NCBI GenBank assembly: GCA_030737835.1
Contig: CM060850.1
Coordinates: forward strand, 14,650,068 to 14,714,067
DNA length: 64,000 nt
Source: Acorus gramineus
Taxonomy: Eukaryota > Streptophyta > Magnoliopsida > Acorales > Acoraceae
Direction of reading: 5' to 3'
Positions 23,989-35,693 of this stretch are shown in pieces. Position 1 is the first letter of the stretch. Each line of letters opens with the position of its first letter. Both the position numbers and the translations under genes were made by a program. Below the pieces are notes generated by a model, which was not told the DNA's origin, made no database searches, and worked only from the letters and a program-made list of their open reading frames with translations.

Positions 23989-26018
23989 ATGACGTGCCCT
24001 CACTATGCCCTCACAAAGCCCTCACTCTTGGCCATAGGGATGACTAGACTTTTGGGAGAAATCAATATTCTAACGCCCTACATCATCCGGTAGCCCTCTT
24101 CCAGGTAGCCCTCTTCCTGGCGGACATCAAACATCATGGCGACACCACACGGGAAAGCTTTGATGCTGGACAGCTTCAACGCAAGATGATTTGTAAAAGA
24201 AACACTCTAAACTCACAATATAACCTTATAAATCCTCCACTATCGGTTAGCCATTACTGATACGCTATCGAATTCACATGAATTCCCATAAAGTTGCATC
24301 CCTCAATTCTGGGAAGATTAACTATATTCACAACTGAATAATGTCCTAGCATGACCCCAAAGGCGAGTCTTACACACGCCTATAACTGATAGACAAGGTT
24401 TAATATTCAAGTATTTAGTATTAACAGTCCATAATATGTCAAAGCTAAGTATGGAACTATACAAACTTAATGATAAATAGCATACCACATATTTAACTAA
24501 TCATGGAGCAAATTCGACACACGAACCACCTGTGGCATACCATATTCTATGATACTAGATACATAAGATACAATATCATGCTAGCAATAGTTGTATAAAA
24601 ATACGGTTATTTATGCATGTATTATGGTGTACAAACAAGTAGTGGGTACGATATAAGTTGTCTATGCAAAATACAAATTATAAATATATGTATGCATTAT
24701 CTAATATGGTAAGTTATAATCTTAATAATACGTCCATTTATATGAATACTACATAACTACAGCGCTCTTAGAATACACGGAGCATGGCTACATGTATTAC
24801 GGGCTTCCTAAGTTGGTGGATCGAACCACTCACCGTTATCTGGATCGTCGCGAGTTCTGTCAATGAAAGCTGTAAAACACAACCAATGATGCTCAATTAA
24901 AATATGAAGTCTCCCGACACACATGCAAGCCAACTTCATGAAGACACTAACTCTTGATGGTTCTCACATAATGCATAATAGCTCTTTGACACACAATCAT
25001 GTAAAACTGATACATCTACTACAACCAGCCCTAACCTTTAATCGCCACAGCACCAAATACACATCCAATAATTCTCAAATAAATCATACACGCTCTTTGA
25101 CATGTTAGGATCATAATACGTGAAGACATCATAATCTGATTTGGCCTCTACATGGCCGAAATAAAATATTTTCAGAAATTGGTCATTTCCTATGCGAATC
25201 TGAATAGTCCATGCAAATCAGGTTCTAACTTACAACACAGATAATATTATGATACCAAATTTCATATATAGAATCTTGACATATGGATGATCATATCATA
25301 TGAGACACAATCCTAAAAATATGTCTCTAAGTACTAGTTTTACAAGGATTGTTATGGGAGAGAAATCTGCCTTACTACAACACAAAACTCCCAACAACAA
25401 GAAAAGGGGAAAACACATACAATAGCACCTATGCATCCTTGCTGACCACCCAAAGTACTAGATAACAACACTCATACTTCATTGAAGCATAAACACAAAC
25501 ACCTACATGACACAAAGGGGAAACAAACATACCATGAGAAGAAGAGGGGAAAAGGATGTACACATGGGATTACACCACCACTACCACAAGCAATCAAGTC
25601 ATCACACATGCATTGCCATAACCACCACTAAATCAGCACCCTCATATTAGCCAAAACAACAATGATGTCAAAAGAATGTCATGGAGAAGAAGAGGGAGTT
25701 GGGGGAAATACAAGGTTCACACACACTCACCATCCTTTTCACTCTTTCTTCATTTCCTTCTCTTCATCTTCATTTGCACCACCAAAATCACACACAAAAA
25801 GGGGGCTGACCTAGAGAGAATGAGAGGGAGGGGGGGGGGAGAGAGAGAGAGAGAGATTAAACTCAATTTAGGGTTTTGAGAGTGTGAGATGGGGGCAAAA
25901 GAGGTACAAATGAGCTTGGTGTGATGAGGTAATGAGAGAGTATACTTAGACTTACACTCACCTCTAATAGAGACATTAAGAACCAAGAGTTGGAGAATGG
26001 GGTGATACTTGCCTAGAG
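23989..26018. other. Middle part of the TGTTACGCC-family LTR
   Basis: Non-coding LTR sequence between two nested insertions. It resembles parts of the solo LTR at 12575-16508, for example the GATCGAACCACTCACC and GTCGTCGC motifs near 24820-24850 and the alcohol-like AT-rich 24.9-25.4 kb stretch matching 15.0-15.4 kb. A GAGAGA run lies at about 25840. Confidence 0.7.
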
Positions 26019-26539
26019 TGTCACGCCCCGGGCGTCCCCGGTACGCGGCAAGTGTATATAAAATATCAGAATCTACACAGGAGGTCAATAATATATCATA
26101 CACAAGCAACCAGAATGACACACAGACAACAAAAGCAGGGCTGACATGATATATACACCAAATGCGGATAACTAAAGACTGAATCTGTAATCAAAACACA
26201 CTACAGACTCCATACATAATCACATGTCCTGTGAGAGCCAATATACATATAAAGACATCCAAATACAACCAAACGCGTGCCCAAGCACGGAAAATAATAC
26301 ATACTGGCACAAGGGATGCTGATAGTCTCAGAAACTCGCGGGACGTGGCGCTACTCCGCTACTGATGAAGTCCCTCGGGGAGCTCCTCCTCTGGATCCGA
26401 CTCAGATGACACTGAAGAGAAAATATTATGCGAGGGGTGAGCCACACGCTCAGTGAACGGCACAACCCATGCATCACAGACAATATTGACCACAACCAGA
26501 TAATCTTAATCCACCATCTCATACTCAAGCCACAATTGA

Positions 26540-26890
26540 TAACAAGAACACAAACCGTGGGTTGCTCAATCGCCAACCCACTACACCCTCACCCTCACCC
26601 TTCAATGGGTGACATAGGATTTTGGGACTGATCAATATCTAATCACAATCCAGTGGGTCGCTCACCGCCAACCCACTACACCCTCACCCTCACCCTACCA
26701 TGGGTGACATAGGATTTTGGGACTGGCTACACAAAACCAGCGGGTCGCTTCCGCCAACCCGCCACACCCTCACCCTCACCCCTCAAGGGGTGACCAAGGA
26801 TATTGGGACTTACAATCCAGTGGGTCGCCACATCGCCGGCCCACCATACCCTCACCCTCACCCTCAACAGGTGACCTAGGCTCTTGGGAC
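26540..26890. repeat. Tandem array of about four 100-bp units
   Basis: Each unit contains GTGGGTCGC-like sequence, CCAACCCACTACACCCTCAC, CCTCACC and GGGTGACATAGGATTTTGGG. Units are diverged. The CCCTCA runs are not plant telomere repeats. Confidence 0.8.
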
Positions 26891-27779
26891 TGACTAGGCT
26901 GTTGGTCGCCCTTGGTCCACCGGTAGTCTCTCCTCACTCCGTAGGTCGTTTGGCCACTCCCATGTTCAGCACAGTCCTTCTACCAAATCAGGAGGCGCCT
27001 ACTACTGGGAGCCCCTGCACGGGACAACCTGTCTAACGCTGAGGTAGTCTCTACACGGATCCAACGAAGGGAACAGAACAGCCTATCCATCGCATATGAT
27101 CCACTCGGATCCGCAGACAACACATCATAACAACACTAATGTTCTGAATTCCTCAGAACCCACCAGGGCGCATAACTACGATGCGGGGAACATGCATAAG
27201 GTTATAACAAGGGTGGAATATCATTGGGGGAAAGAAACTCGGGAGGGCAGCGTGAGTTCCCGTTATAGGACACCCCGACAACCAAACAAGGAACACGGTG
27301 TACCCTAACCCGGGTCTCACCGCTGTCCTCGCAAGGCCCCTCCCCTATAATATTCACTATAACATGCAATTTAACAAATACTAGCATTTAATTTAATAAA
27401 TAAACTAGTAGGGCACATTCATCGGTCGGGCTTCCTAACATGGAAACAGGGGACATGGTGCATGGCTCATACCCATATCCTAAGGGTGCAAGTCCCTAAC
27501 ATGCAAAGTCTAGGGTAACATGCATTCTACAATTAAATCATGCTCGCATGATATACATATTACAACAGGTCAATATCCCTCCATGGTGCCCCAGGAGAGG
27601 TCGGTATACGCCCAAGTGCGTATAACGCCTCTCTACTGGGTTGGATTGTCCCACTCACCGGAATCCGGGTCGTCGCGCGACCGCTCGCCAAGATCTGCAA
27701 GACAGGTATTTATACGGTGAGTAAAATCCACAAATACCCCAAAATCCACAATTAAATACTCTAAAAATACCCAACACTC

Positions 27780-28260
27780 GGACAAACGTACATACGGCCC
27801 GTACGCACGCGTATCCGAGCATCCCGACTCACTCCCGAACCCACCGGGCAGCCGCACGCACGGCCACCCGCCCCGGGCGCACAGCCGAGCCCCGGCCCGC
27901 GCGCCAAGGCGCACTGCCGAGCCCAGCCCGCACACCCGGACACCACCGGCGCACTGTCGCACGCCTGCCCGCGCGCCCCGACGCACCGCCGCACGCACGT
28001 GCACGCTCGCGCGCGCCCGCGCGCACCGCGCATCCAGCCCAGCGCCCCCCCGCGCGCACTGCACGCACGCCCCAGCACGCGCACGCACTGGTCCCCAGCA
28101 CCCAACGCCCAACGCCCGCGCCCAGTGCCCAGCACCCAGCGCCCAGCGCCACCCGCGCGCGCGCACGCCCGCGCGCACGCGCGCGCGCCCCTGCCAGCTG
28201 CTGCGCCTGTGCTGCCTGTGCTGCTGCCTGTGCTGCTGCCTGTGCTGCTGCCAGCCCGAG
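27780..28260. repeat. GC-rich, CpG-dense low-complexity block in an LTR
   Basis: About 480 bp of GCGCGC, GCACGC and CCCGCGCGC runs in an otherwise AT-rich region, ending in repeated TGCTGCCTGTGC. It starts shortly after an ATCTGCAAG motif. A related block in the opposite orientation occupies about 50440-50990 of another LTR. Long open frames on both strands come from composition. Confidence 0.75.
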
Positions 28261-29243
28261 CTCCCCTACCACCCACCTCCGGCCACCAATGGCCTCCGAC
28301 CACCACCCCACAGCCCTCCGACGGCCACCCACCGCCGCCGACCACCACCCAACCCCAAATCCATCCCCCTAGCATACATCTATGCAAGAAAAGAGAGGAA
28401 AAGAGGCTTACCAAGGGGAGGAAGCGAAGTCCGGTTGCTCTCCACGCACCGAAACCTCCCTCAAAAGGCTTCTAACGCCCGGATCTACCTCCACCACCGA
28501 AATGGCTCAAATCAGGGAAGAAGAGAGGGGGGACGGAGGGGCAAATCTCGCCGGAATTCGAATTTGAAAGCACCGGGGTGTAGATCGGGACCCGATCTAC
28601 ACTTCCTATGCTTTAGGTTTTAAGCTTTGAGGGCTCTAGGGGGGTCAAAAGTGAGAAAAAGAGAGAGGGGAGAGAGAAAAACTCATTTGGTAGGGATGAT
28701 GAACAGTAACTCGGGAATTAGATCCCACTCTTATATAGTGTGCGACTTAAAAACCCGGATACGCCCCGGAACTGCGAAATTTCAGAAACGTTACCGGAAT
28801 TCGACGAAATTTTCGTGAGAGGCCTAAAATGGCACCAGGACACCAAATATGCAGTTAGATTTTCAATCGGAGTCCTCTAACTCAGGACGATAGCTAACAG
28901 TCCAAAAATTAGCGGTTCCGATCGAAAAACTGAAAAAAATGAAAAACTGCCAGAACGCTCCAACGGTTACCAGCAGGCTAAAAGTGACACATATATAACA
29001 TAGAGTCACCACCCACCCAATCAAAGAACCAACCAAAACCCAATAACAGCTAAACACATATACCATTTGGAACTGTATAATTTTTAAAACGATGTCAGAA
29101 TACGATGAAAATTTACAGCTAAATCAAAGCAGATATTAAGATCACCAATATGCGGTTATATTTTTAAATTGAGCGCCTAAACTTTTAAAAATAAATAAAA
29201 CATGATATTAATCACTTAAAAGTGACACAAATATAACATAATT

Positions 29244-29440
29244 GCAGCAAATAAATAATCTTTTTAGTTTAGTAGGATATCATGAGAAATTGACCTGAAT
29301 GAACTGCTGGGTAAGCTAGTTTTGTTGATTAATGATACGAAGATCATTAGTGCCGTTGTGGAGTCTAATAAAAAAATTCATCGAAAGGACATTCTATCAT
29401 TTAGATCATGAATTCAGTGACCACACAGTAGCTGTGCTAG
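29244..29440. repeat. Left inverted-repeat arm, second part
   Basis: It matches the reverse complement of about 37225-37460, including GTTTAGTAGGATATCATGAG, TTTGTTGATTAATGATAC and TGACCACACAGTAGCTG. It directly continues the arm interrupted at 22333. Confidence 0.8.
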
Positions 29441-29444
29441 AAGA

Positions 29445-31412
29445 CGTAGTGTTAATAGCGATAGCAACAGAAACATAGGGCGCAATAGAGCGACGCTGTC
29501 CTTTTCCTTTTGATCCATAACGCTTTTCGGGATGAAGCTTCCAACAGTCGACGATCGATCGAGTGTCCAGGTTTCTTGCAATTATCACGGATGGCCTCTT
29601 TTAGGAAGAGCTTGAGAAGAAGCATGAGTAGTAGCTGCCAAGACGCCCTCATAGTGGAAGATGGAGTGGACTTGTGCAAAGCAATAGTGCGAAGATGAGG
29701 CTCTTCAGAAAGAATCTTAGCGACAGGTGATTCTAATCACTGCAGCGGATCATGATGAATAAGTTGACCAACGAGAGCGGCAAACTCTGGATGAAGATCC
29801 ATCAGGTATTGATACAACTCACAATGATCATAGGATGCTTCTCGCTCTGCCGAAGTGGCCATTGGTTCAAGCTCAAGTGCATAAAGTTCCCTCAAGTTTG
29901 CTCTCATGCGTCCATATAGATCTTGAGCAGATAGATAACCATGGGTAGCCGTTTGTGTCTCGATCAGAAATTGATATTCATGAGCACCGCTTTTCTCCAC
30001 AAGGTGATCTCGAAGATGAGTCAACAACTCTGCTGATCACGTGAATGGAGCGATCAACAGAGTTGACCACATATAAGAAGACGCTTCAGTCCTGCTTGCT
30101 CCAAGCAACGTAGGTTGGATCTTTTGAAGAAGGTTGCACAATAGAACCATAAATGTGACCAACAAGATCACACCGATCAAGAGTTCTTTGCACTGTAACA
30201 ATCCAAAATTACCAGTCTTCTAAAGAATTAAGAGGAAAGTCTATCAATTTCGGAAGAGTGCCTCGAAGAGTCTCAAAACACGCCACCTGAGAGAGGGTAG
30301 CCACCTGAGAGGGATTGGTCACCGTCACAGATGGTGGAGAAAGAGTACGGCTGTCTTTGATTTCTGACATCGTTCAGAACCACCCAGATGAGAATCAGAA
30401 ACAGATGAGGACGTGGAGAATGAAAAATCAAGCGAAATGGACTCTTGGAACACATTAATCGGACTTCCGAAGAGGAATTTAGGACCGATTTAGTGATCTG
30501 AATTCCCAACGAGGTCACCGGAGGGGGCGGATGGCTGCAAGGGTCGTCAGAGGATGGCCGAAGGGCTGTCGAAGGTGTTGGAAGATGGTCAGAGGTGTCA
30601 GAGGCAACCAGAGGCGGCCGGAGGATGGCCGGAGGCGGAGAACAAAGGTCGGCAATGATGGCCGGAGGCGGAGGCGACAGCCGGTGGTGGCGTGCGCTAT
30701 CGGGTGGTGGCATGCAAAGGATGCTGAGGTGCATGGGGGCTCGAGTAGGGTGGCTCTGGGATGTGTAGGGACGTGTTGGGGTGCACTGGGGAGGTGTTCC
30801 AAACAGGATTTCGAGAGATCCAGGAGCGCGTCAAGGAAAACGAGTGGGCGAGCTGGCATGCGTGCTAGCCAAACACGTGCGGGCAGTCCAGCATGATCTC
30901 AGGAATCATAGTCCGCATGCGCGTGCGTTGACGAAAGCGCATGGACGCACTAGCGGGCGAGCAGGATCCCAAAAAATGTGGGATCACGGGTGTAGCGAGC
31001 AGGGGCGCTCAGACGCTGGCTCGGCGGGCAAGGGCGTGGCAGGAGCACAGTGCGGCAGGGCAGGGGCACAGCGCGGTGGGACAGGGCAGCGCAGGACAGG
31101 TGCACGGTGGCATGGGGAGGTGCCGGTCGGAGGTGTGCATGAGAGAGCAAAGTTGCACGAAGGGCGCAAGAGGACTGTTAGTGCCGTAGAGAGATGTGCA
31201 GAGGTGTGCGAAACTGCGAGGAGACTCACAGAGATGAAGGATTCAAAAAAAAAAAATTAGGTTTTTGAGGTGAAGGCTCTGATACCATGTTATAATAAGA
31301 GAATGAGAATCCTTGTATTTCACTTAGGGTTTAATCCCTTTATATACAAGTACATATGAATTACATATGTAGCACACTACACATATTATGATATAACATA
31401 TATAATCTAACA
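29445..31412 (-). mobile_element. Copia LTR retrotransposon fragment, minus strand
   Basis: The 5' LTR is 31288-31412 (125 bp, TGTTAGATTATA...TTATAACA) and is related to the LTRs of the 10.8-21.0 kb Copia element. A primer-binding site TGGTATCAGAGC follows at 31276-31287. A GC-rich leader lies at about 30500-31240, and gag-like sequence at 29737-30027 contains YDHCELYQYLMDLHPEF. No 3' LTR was found. Fossil; truncated and broken. Confidence 0.85.
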
Positions 31413-31620
31413 ACTTTAATAACAATTTCAGTGGAAGACTGCAACCATACATCCTTCTTATCTTCTTATTTATGTTAATGAATAAAAATATCTTTTTCAC
31501 ATGTACCATTTTTTCAAAAAAAAAAAATATACACACACTCCCATCCAATATTGGCACACACTAAACAAGGACATAAGTTGGACGTACGTCTGCAGGCTCA
31601 TCATAGGAAAAAAAACTATA
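31413..31620. other. AT-rich spacer
   Basis: Nothing recognised between the Copia LTR and the RNase H remnant. Confidence 0.4.
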
Positions 31621-31624
31621 TGAG

Positions 31625-31942
31625 GATCTGATTTCTGACCCCTCAAAGAAGAAACTGGGAGAGGATTGGGGCATCACAATCCTTCAAAAGCAAATCACTG
31701 CCAGAGTTATTAGGTGGACTCCCCCGGATCCAGGATGTAAAAAATCAAATTCTGATGGGTCCCTCTCGACTAACAGAGCGGGTTATGGGGCACTAGTACG
31801 TAATGACCTTGGAGCTTTTCTTGTTGGTGTTGCAGTTCAGTCCCCCAAGGCATCCAACAACTCGCTAGAACTCAAAGAAATCCTGGCTAGGATCACCCAT
31901 GCATGCACAACAACTGAAAGCGCCAAAACTCACTTAGATTAA
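31625..31942 (+). mobile_element. RNase H (RVT_3-type) remnant, probably LINE-derived
   Basis: An open stretch without a start codon reads through RWTPPDPGCKKSNSDGSLS, AGYGALVRNDLGAFLVGV and SLELKEILARI, then stops. The pattern W.PP..G..K.N.DGS followed by AG.G...R...G and EL.E is the plant RNase H domain carried by LINEs and some host-like copies. The DGS Asp and the ELKE Glu are catalytic-type residues; the C-terminal part is missing. It lies just downstream of the left chitinase and points towards it. Confidence 0.7.
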
Positions 31943-32207
31943 TGAAAAGGGCTCTCCTTAGGTTGTTCTTCTGTAGGATGAGATTTCAACATGGTGAGGA
32001 TGCAATGTAGCTAGTTCTACGTTTCCCTCTTATCCATGTTTAACTTCCTTCTATGGAAGTCAAATCTTTTTGTAAAGTTCCTTTACTTTGCTTCATAGTA
32101 GTACAAAATTTACATTTACCCTATAAAAAAAAATTACCAAACCAACTCTTGATTATTATATATTATTATACAACACCGACCTGGCCGACTTTATTATACG
32201 TACATAC

Positions 32208-32213
32208 TTTATT
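32208..32213 (-). terminator. Putative polyadenylation signal of the left chitinase gene
   Basis: AATAAA on the minus strand, about 90 nt past the stop codon. A second AATAAA lies at 32189-32194. Confidence 0.45.
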
Positions 32214-32301
32214 ACACATACATTATTCAACAATGGCCCAAGCAAGGTAACCAATGTTTTCCAGAGTCAGCCACAAACAGAGACCTCCCCACAAGCAAAA
32301 T

Positions 32302-34626
32302 TCATTTCATGTCCTGAACAGCCTTGGATGTGAAAGAGTAAGGCTTGGCTTTTTGGCAATCCAAATTGTCACCGTAGCTCACACCGAGCATGTCGCAGTA
32401 CCTCTTGTAGTATCCAATGCGGTCCTCTGCATTCGCATTAGGTCCTTGCCCGCACTCAGCAACACCATTGATGATGTTTGTGGTCGCTCCGAACCCCGCC
32501 AACCGCCCGGCCTCCTCATCCTCCTCCGACGGCGTCCAACCCCCTGTGATGGCGTCGTGGCACGACGGCATAGGTGGATTAGGCGTCATCCAGTACCAGA
32601 AGGCCGTGTCGAATGATATTTTCCCTTTCTTCGCGACCAACTCCGGGTGGTTGAGGAGGTCGACTCCTAAGGCCTCCCCCGCCTTACCGTACACGATGTT
32701 GCTGATCAAAATAGAGAAATTATTTTAGTATATCAGATTTTTATCGATTTTTGTCAGTACTCAAAGGTCTATTTAAGAAAAAAATTAAAAATTAATTAGT
32801 TGCTGATCAAAATCGAGAAATTAATTAGTATATTAGATTCTTATCAGTTTTTATCGGTACTTGACGAGAAACTAATAAAGGTCTATTTAAGAAAAAATTT
32901 AGCAATCTGCCCCGCCTGACCATACATGTAGGTTTTTTTTTTTTTAAATGATAGTTGAACCTTATGGTCAAGCTCGTAGGCTATCTCTATCTGTTTGTCT
33001 AAGTCCCACATAAAATTCTTTTAAATTTTGTCAAACAAAAAACGTGATTTTTAACACAGCGTTAAGACTCAAGTCCAAGACCTACCTTTAACACAAATAG
33101 ATCATAAACCATACACGTAGTTACTGATCAAAATTGAGAAATTAATTAGTATATCAGATTTTCATCAATTTTTATCAGTACTCAATGAGAAACTGATAAA
33201 AGTCTATTTAAGAGAAATTTTAGACATTTGTGTAACTTGTTTGTTTGGGTGTGATGAATTGAATTAAGTTGAATGATTTAATTATTGACACCCACTATTT
33301 GATTTTCATGGGTCCTCGGCCATAGTATTGCTTATTGGGTGCGCAGGGATATTCATCACTCGGTTCGCATTCATAGGCGTTGCTTCGTTCTTCCTTCTTA
33401 CAGTAACCCCACGTGTAAGGTTCTTCTCGCCATCCACCTGTGCATAATATATATATAAATAAACCATTCATCAAAAACATGTAAAACAAAACAACAACAA
33501 TAACAATATATATATATATATATATATATGAAAAAAATAAGATAAACCAAACTGATAATGGTGAATCGTGTTCTGAGGATCAGTTCAGCATTTATTTTAT
33601 TTTCATTTTGCTATAACATCTAGAAAAATTGTTTTTGAAATCCTTCGATTCCAATCCTCATTCATTTTTAGATATATATTTAAACTAATTTTTTTTATTT
33701 CATAGAATCTACTAGAACCAGATTCTTGTGAAAGAAGAATTCACCTTCTTAATTGGCCAGATTTATCAAACTGGCATTAAGAGTCAATTTAACATTAATT
33801 CTCATTCACGTTCTACTAAAACACTTTGGAAAATTATGTTTACAATTATTTATTCATGTGCTAATTGCTGGATATTTAGGAAGAATGTAACAAAAAATAA
33901 AGGTTATAAAAAAAAACAATTTTTTGAGGTGTTATGTAGAAGAAGGACAATGAAAATGAACGTCAAACTCGCATGATTAATTAACAACCTCATACATATA
34001 TGTATTAGGAATAAAGAGTTTGATTGGGTTAATGCAATAAGATTTGATGTAGTTAACAAATTCTGGTGAGATTTAAATCTTTCTGTTTATGAAAAAATAA
34101 TATTAAGAAATGTAGTCTCTTGTGTATTTACATTTCTCTCCGTTCTCTTTTCTTCTCTCCATTGTATTATCTTTTATTTTAGATTTTAAATTTTCAACAA
34201 GACCTACTTACCAGTGGTTTGATGTGATGTCTGAGCAAGAAAAGCCGCGATCTCCCTCTTTCGCGTATCCTCATCACCGGTCGTCGAGAACCCTTCGAAC
34301 GAGTTCCCGGAGACCAGGAAATCATCGTATTTGTAAAAGCCCCTGGCGGGGCAAATCGGGTCGTCACGGTGCTTCAACATTTCGTTGAACAATGACAGGT
34401 TCACGAGTGATCCGACTGCGCCGAAGCACGGGCCGCTCTGGCAGCCCGGACCGCAGTAAGCGTCATTGGTGCCGCAGAAACCCCATTGACTGCAGCAGAG
34501 GATATGAGAAGGGCAGAGTGCACCATTGGCTTCTCTTCCACATACGGGTGGTTCAGAGGAAACCAATATTGTGGTTGTTGTTAAGAAGAGAAAGATAGTG
34601 AGACTTATCAGTGTGTGAGATTTCAT
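32302..34626 (-). CDS. Class I-like GH19 chitinase paralogue with a likely dead active site, 318 aa
   Basis: Exons are 34212-34626, 33296-33437 and 32302-32701, joined by GTAAGT...CAG and GTGGGT...CAG introns. Both introns match those of the right paralogue in site and phase. Residues 1-24 are a signal peptide; I start at 34626, as an upstream Met overlaps the TATA box. A hevein domain spans about 25-69 with eight cysteines and the chitin-binding set S46, W48, F50, Y57. The GH19 domain follows. The first catalytic Glu (HETTG) is Gln136 (SHQTTG, codon CAA), while the second is kept as E155 by ungapped alignment. Cleft residues also differ: [14 protein letters not shown] replaces the usual GRGPIQIS.NYNYG, giving K183, K185 and V189 for Gln, Ser and Asn. 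The C terminus resembles a vacuolar sorting tail. I infer a secreted or vacuolar chitin-binding protein with little or no hydrolysis. Confidence 0.93.
32702..33235 (-). repeat. Three decayed copies of the intron 2 / exon 3 junction inside intron 2
   Basis: A roughly 100-bp unit occurs at about 32701-32797, 32801-32903 and 33120-33232. On the gene's strand each unit ends ATTTTGATCAG. The true copy continues CAACATCGTGTACGG (exon 3). The copy at 33120 continues TAACTACGTGTATGG. Near 32905-32937 a further scrap reads CTACATGTATGGTCAGGCGG, close to the exon 3 start of both paralogues. The extra copies keep splice-acceptor-like ends but do not encode a full exon. Confidence 0.75.
33438..34211 (-). 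other. Intron 1 of the left chitinase gene
   Basis: AT-rich, with a (TA)n run at about 33508-33528. The plus-strand open frame inside it shows no domain. Confidence 0.85.
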
Positions 34627-34669
34627 TGTTTTCAGTTTATGCAGTAAGGTATGGTGTGGTTGGTGGATC

Positions 34670-34680
34670 ATTTTATAGAG
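34670..34680 (-). promoter_or_regulatory. TATA box of the left chitinase gene
   Basis: CTCTATAAAAT on the minus strand lies 44-54 nt upstream of the chosen ATG, giving a short leader of about 15-25 nt. Its position argues against the more upstream in-frame Met at 34671. Confidence 0.75.
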
Positions 34681-34689
34681 GGGATTTGT

Positions 34690-35684
34690 GGCAACTGTTT
34701 TGCACGTTTATTTCAAGAAATGTATTTGAATTGCGAATGTTTTATGGCCATCTCCTTCTGGTCGCCACTTTTTTGTAATAAAAGATTGTACTTTATTAAT
34801 AGAATATATATATATATATTTTTTTTAAATGATTAAAACATGTCCTATCATTTAAATTAAATGAGACCACAAATTACTAATGAAAATAGATATATATTTT
34901 TCTTTTTCTTTCTCTCTCCCCCATAGAATGCATTTTGTGTTTTTTTTTTTAATTCTTTGGGAAAACTGATTTCAATTTTTTTTTAATCAGATACTTTTAT
35001 TGTACTTAAATTTTTTTAGTAAATAAAAACAACCCCACATTATAGTTCTTTTTTATAGGGTTTTCCGTTCAATGATGTTAGTATATGTGCATGTTAGTTA
35101 ACAATATAATGTATGTAAGTTGAATTATTAACAATGTACATACATAACAATGTATATGGTTGACATAACAATATATCAAAAGATTGATAACAATATATAT
35201 GGAATACCAAATAATTAACACTATACTTATATGGTTGATATGACAATGTAAAATGGATGAATATAATATACAATATACAAGTTAAAAATGTACACATATA
35301 GTGCATAACTATGTAAAAATTGTATTTCATAGGGCAGGAAACCGTAAAGAAGACAAAAAAAAAACTAAAAAAAACATATAACCTCTAATTTAGGAGTGGT
35401 TTCATGTGGTAAAAAAAAAAACCGAAGGGTTTAAAAGAAAAGAAAATGATATGTCCTTTCAACCACATCTACAGGTTACACAGGTTTTCTTTTTAAAATA
35501 ATATACACTCATTTAACTACACAATGTTATTAAAAGTGAAGTATATACTGTTATTAAAAGTGAAGTATATACTGAGATATACTATTATAATTTTTTCTTT
35601 AAATAAATAAAAAAAATTAACTTTCATACACTGCGATAGTATAATACCACTATGTCACAGTGTATTACGTACGTCGCAGTGTAT
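34690..35684. other. AT-rich sequence upstream of the left chitinase, no gene seen
   Basis: Repetitive TATA- and GTATAT-type sequence. The stretch 35515-35680 contains GCGATAGTATAATACCAC-like sequence reminiscent of the AT-rich repeat at 8960-9165. Confidence 0.4.
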
Positions 35685-35693
35685 AAAAATTAA

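Larger units (their letters stand above)
26019..29000 (+). mobile_element. Solo LTR, 2.98 kb, nested in the TGTTACGCC-family LTR
   Basis: It begins TGTCACGCCCCGGGCG and ends ATATATAACA, with a perfect target duplication TAGAG (26014-26018, 29001-29005). No coding region is seen. It belongs to the same broad family as its host LTR and as 49503-53215. It contains a tandem array (26540-26890) and a GC-rich block (27780-28260). Confidence 0.88.
22334..29238 (+). mobile_element. LTR element of the TGTTACGCC family with two nested insertions
   Basis: It begins TGTTACGCCCCGG and ends AAATATAACA, with a perfect target duplication TAATT (22329-22333, 29239-29243). Its own sequence, about 2.6 kb, is in three parts separated by LTRs at 22711-23988 and 26019-29000. 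No coding region is seen, so it is best read as a solo LTR. Comparison with the uninterrupted inverted arm at 37.5 kb confirms both borders. Confidence 0.88.

Noticed and set aside
26540-26890. CCCTCACCCTCACCC runs as interstitial telomere repeat
   Set aside because: The plant telomere unit is CCCTAAA; these runs belong to a 100-bp LTR tandem unit.
27633-28475. Long open frames on both strands near 28 kb
   Set aside because: They coincide with a CpG-dense simple-sequence block of an LTR; composition explains the lack of stops.
33290-33300. Apparent stop codon closing exon 2 of the left chitinase
   Set aside because: The TAG lies across the 5' splice site TA/GTGGGT; the exon ends two bases into the codon, exactly as in the right gene, so splicing removes it.
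33728-33976. 82-codon plus-strand open frame
   Set aside because: It lies inside intron 1 of the minus-strand chitinase and shows no domain or coding bias.
34627-34671. More upstream in-frame Met for the left chitinase
   Set aside because: It overlaps the TATA box and would put 15 hydrophilic residues before the signal peptide.
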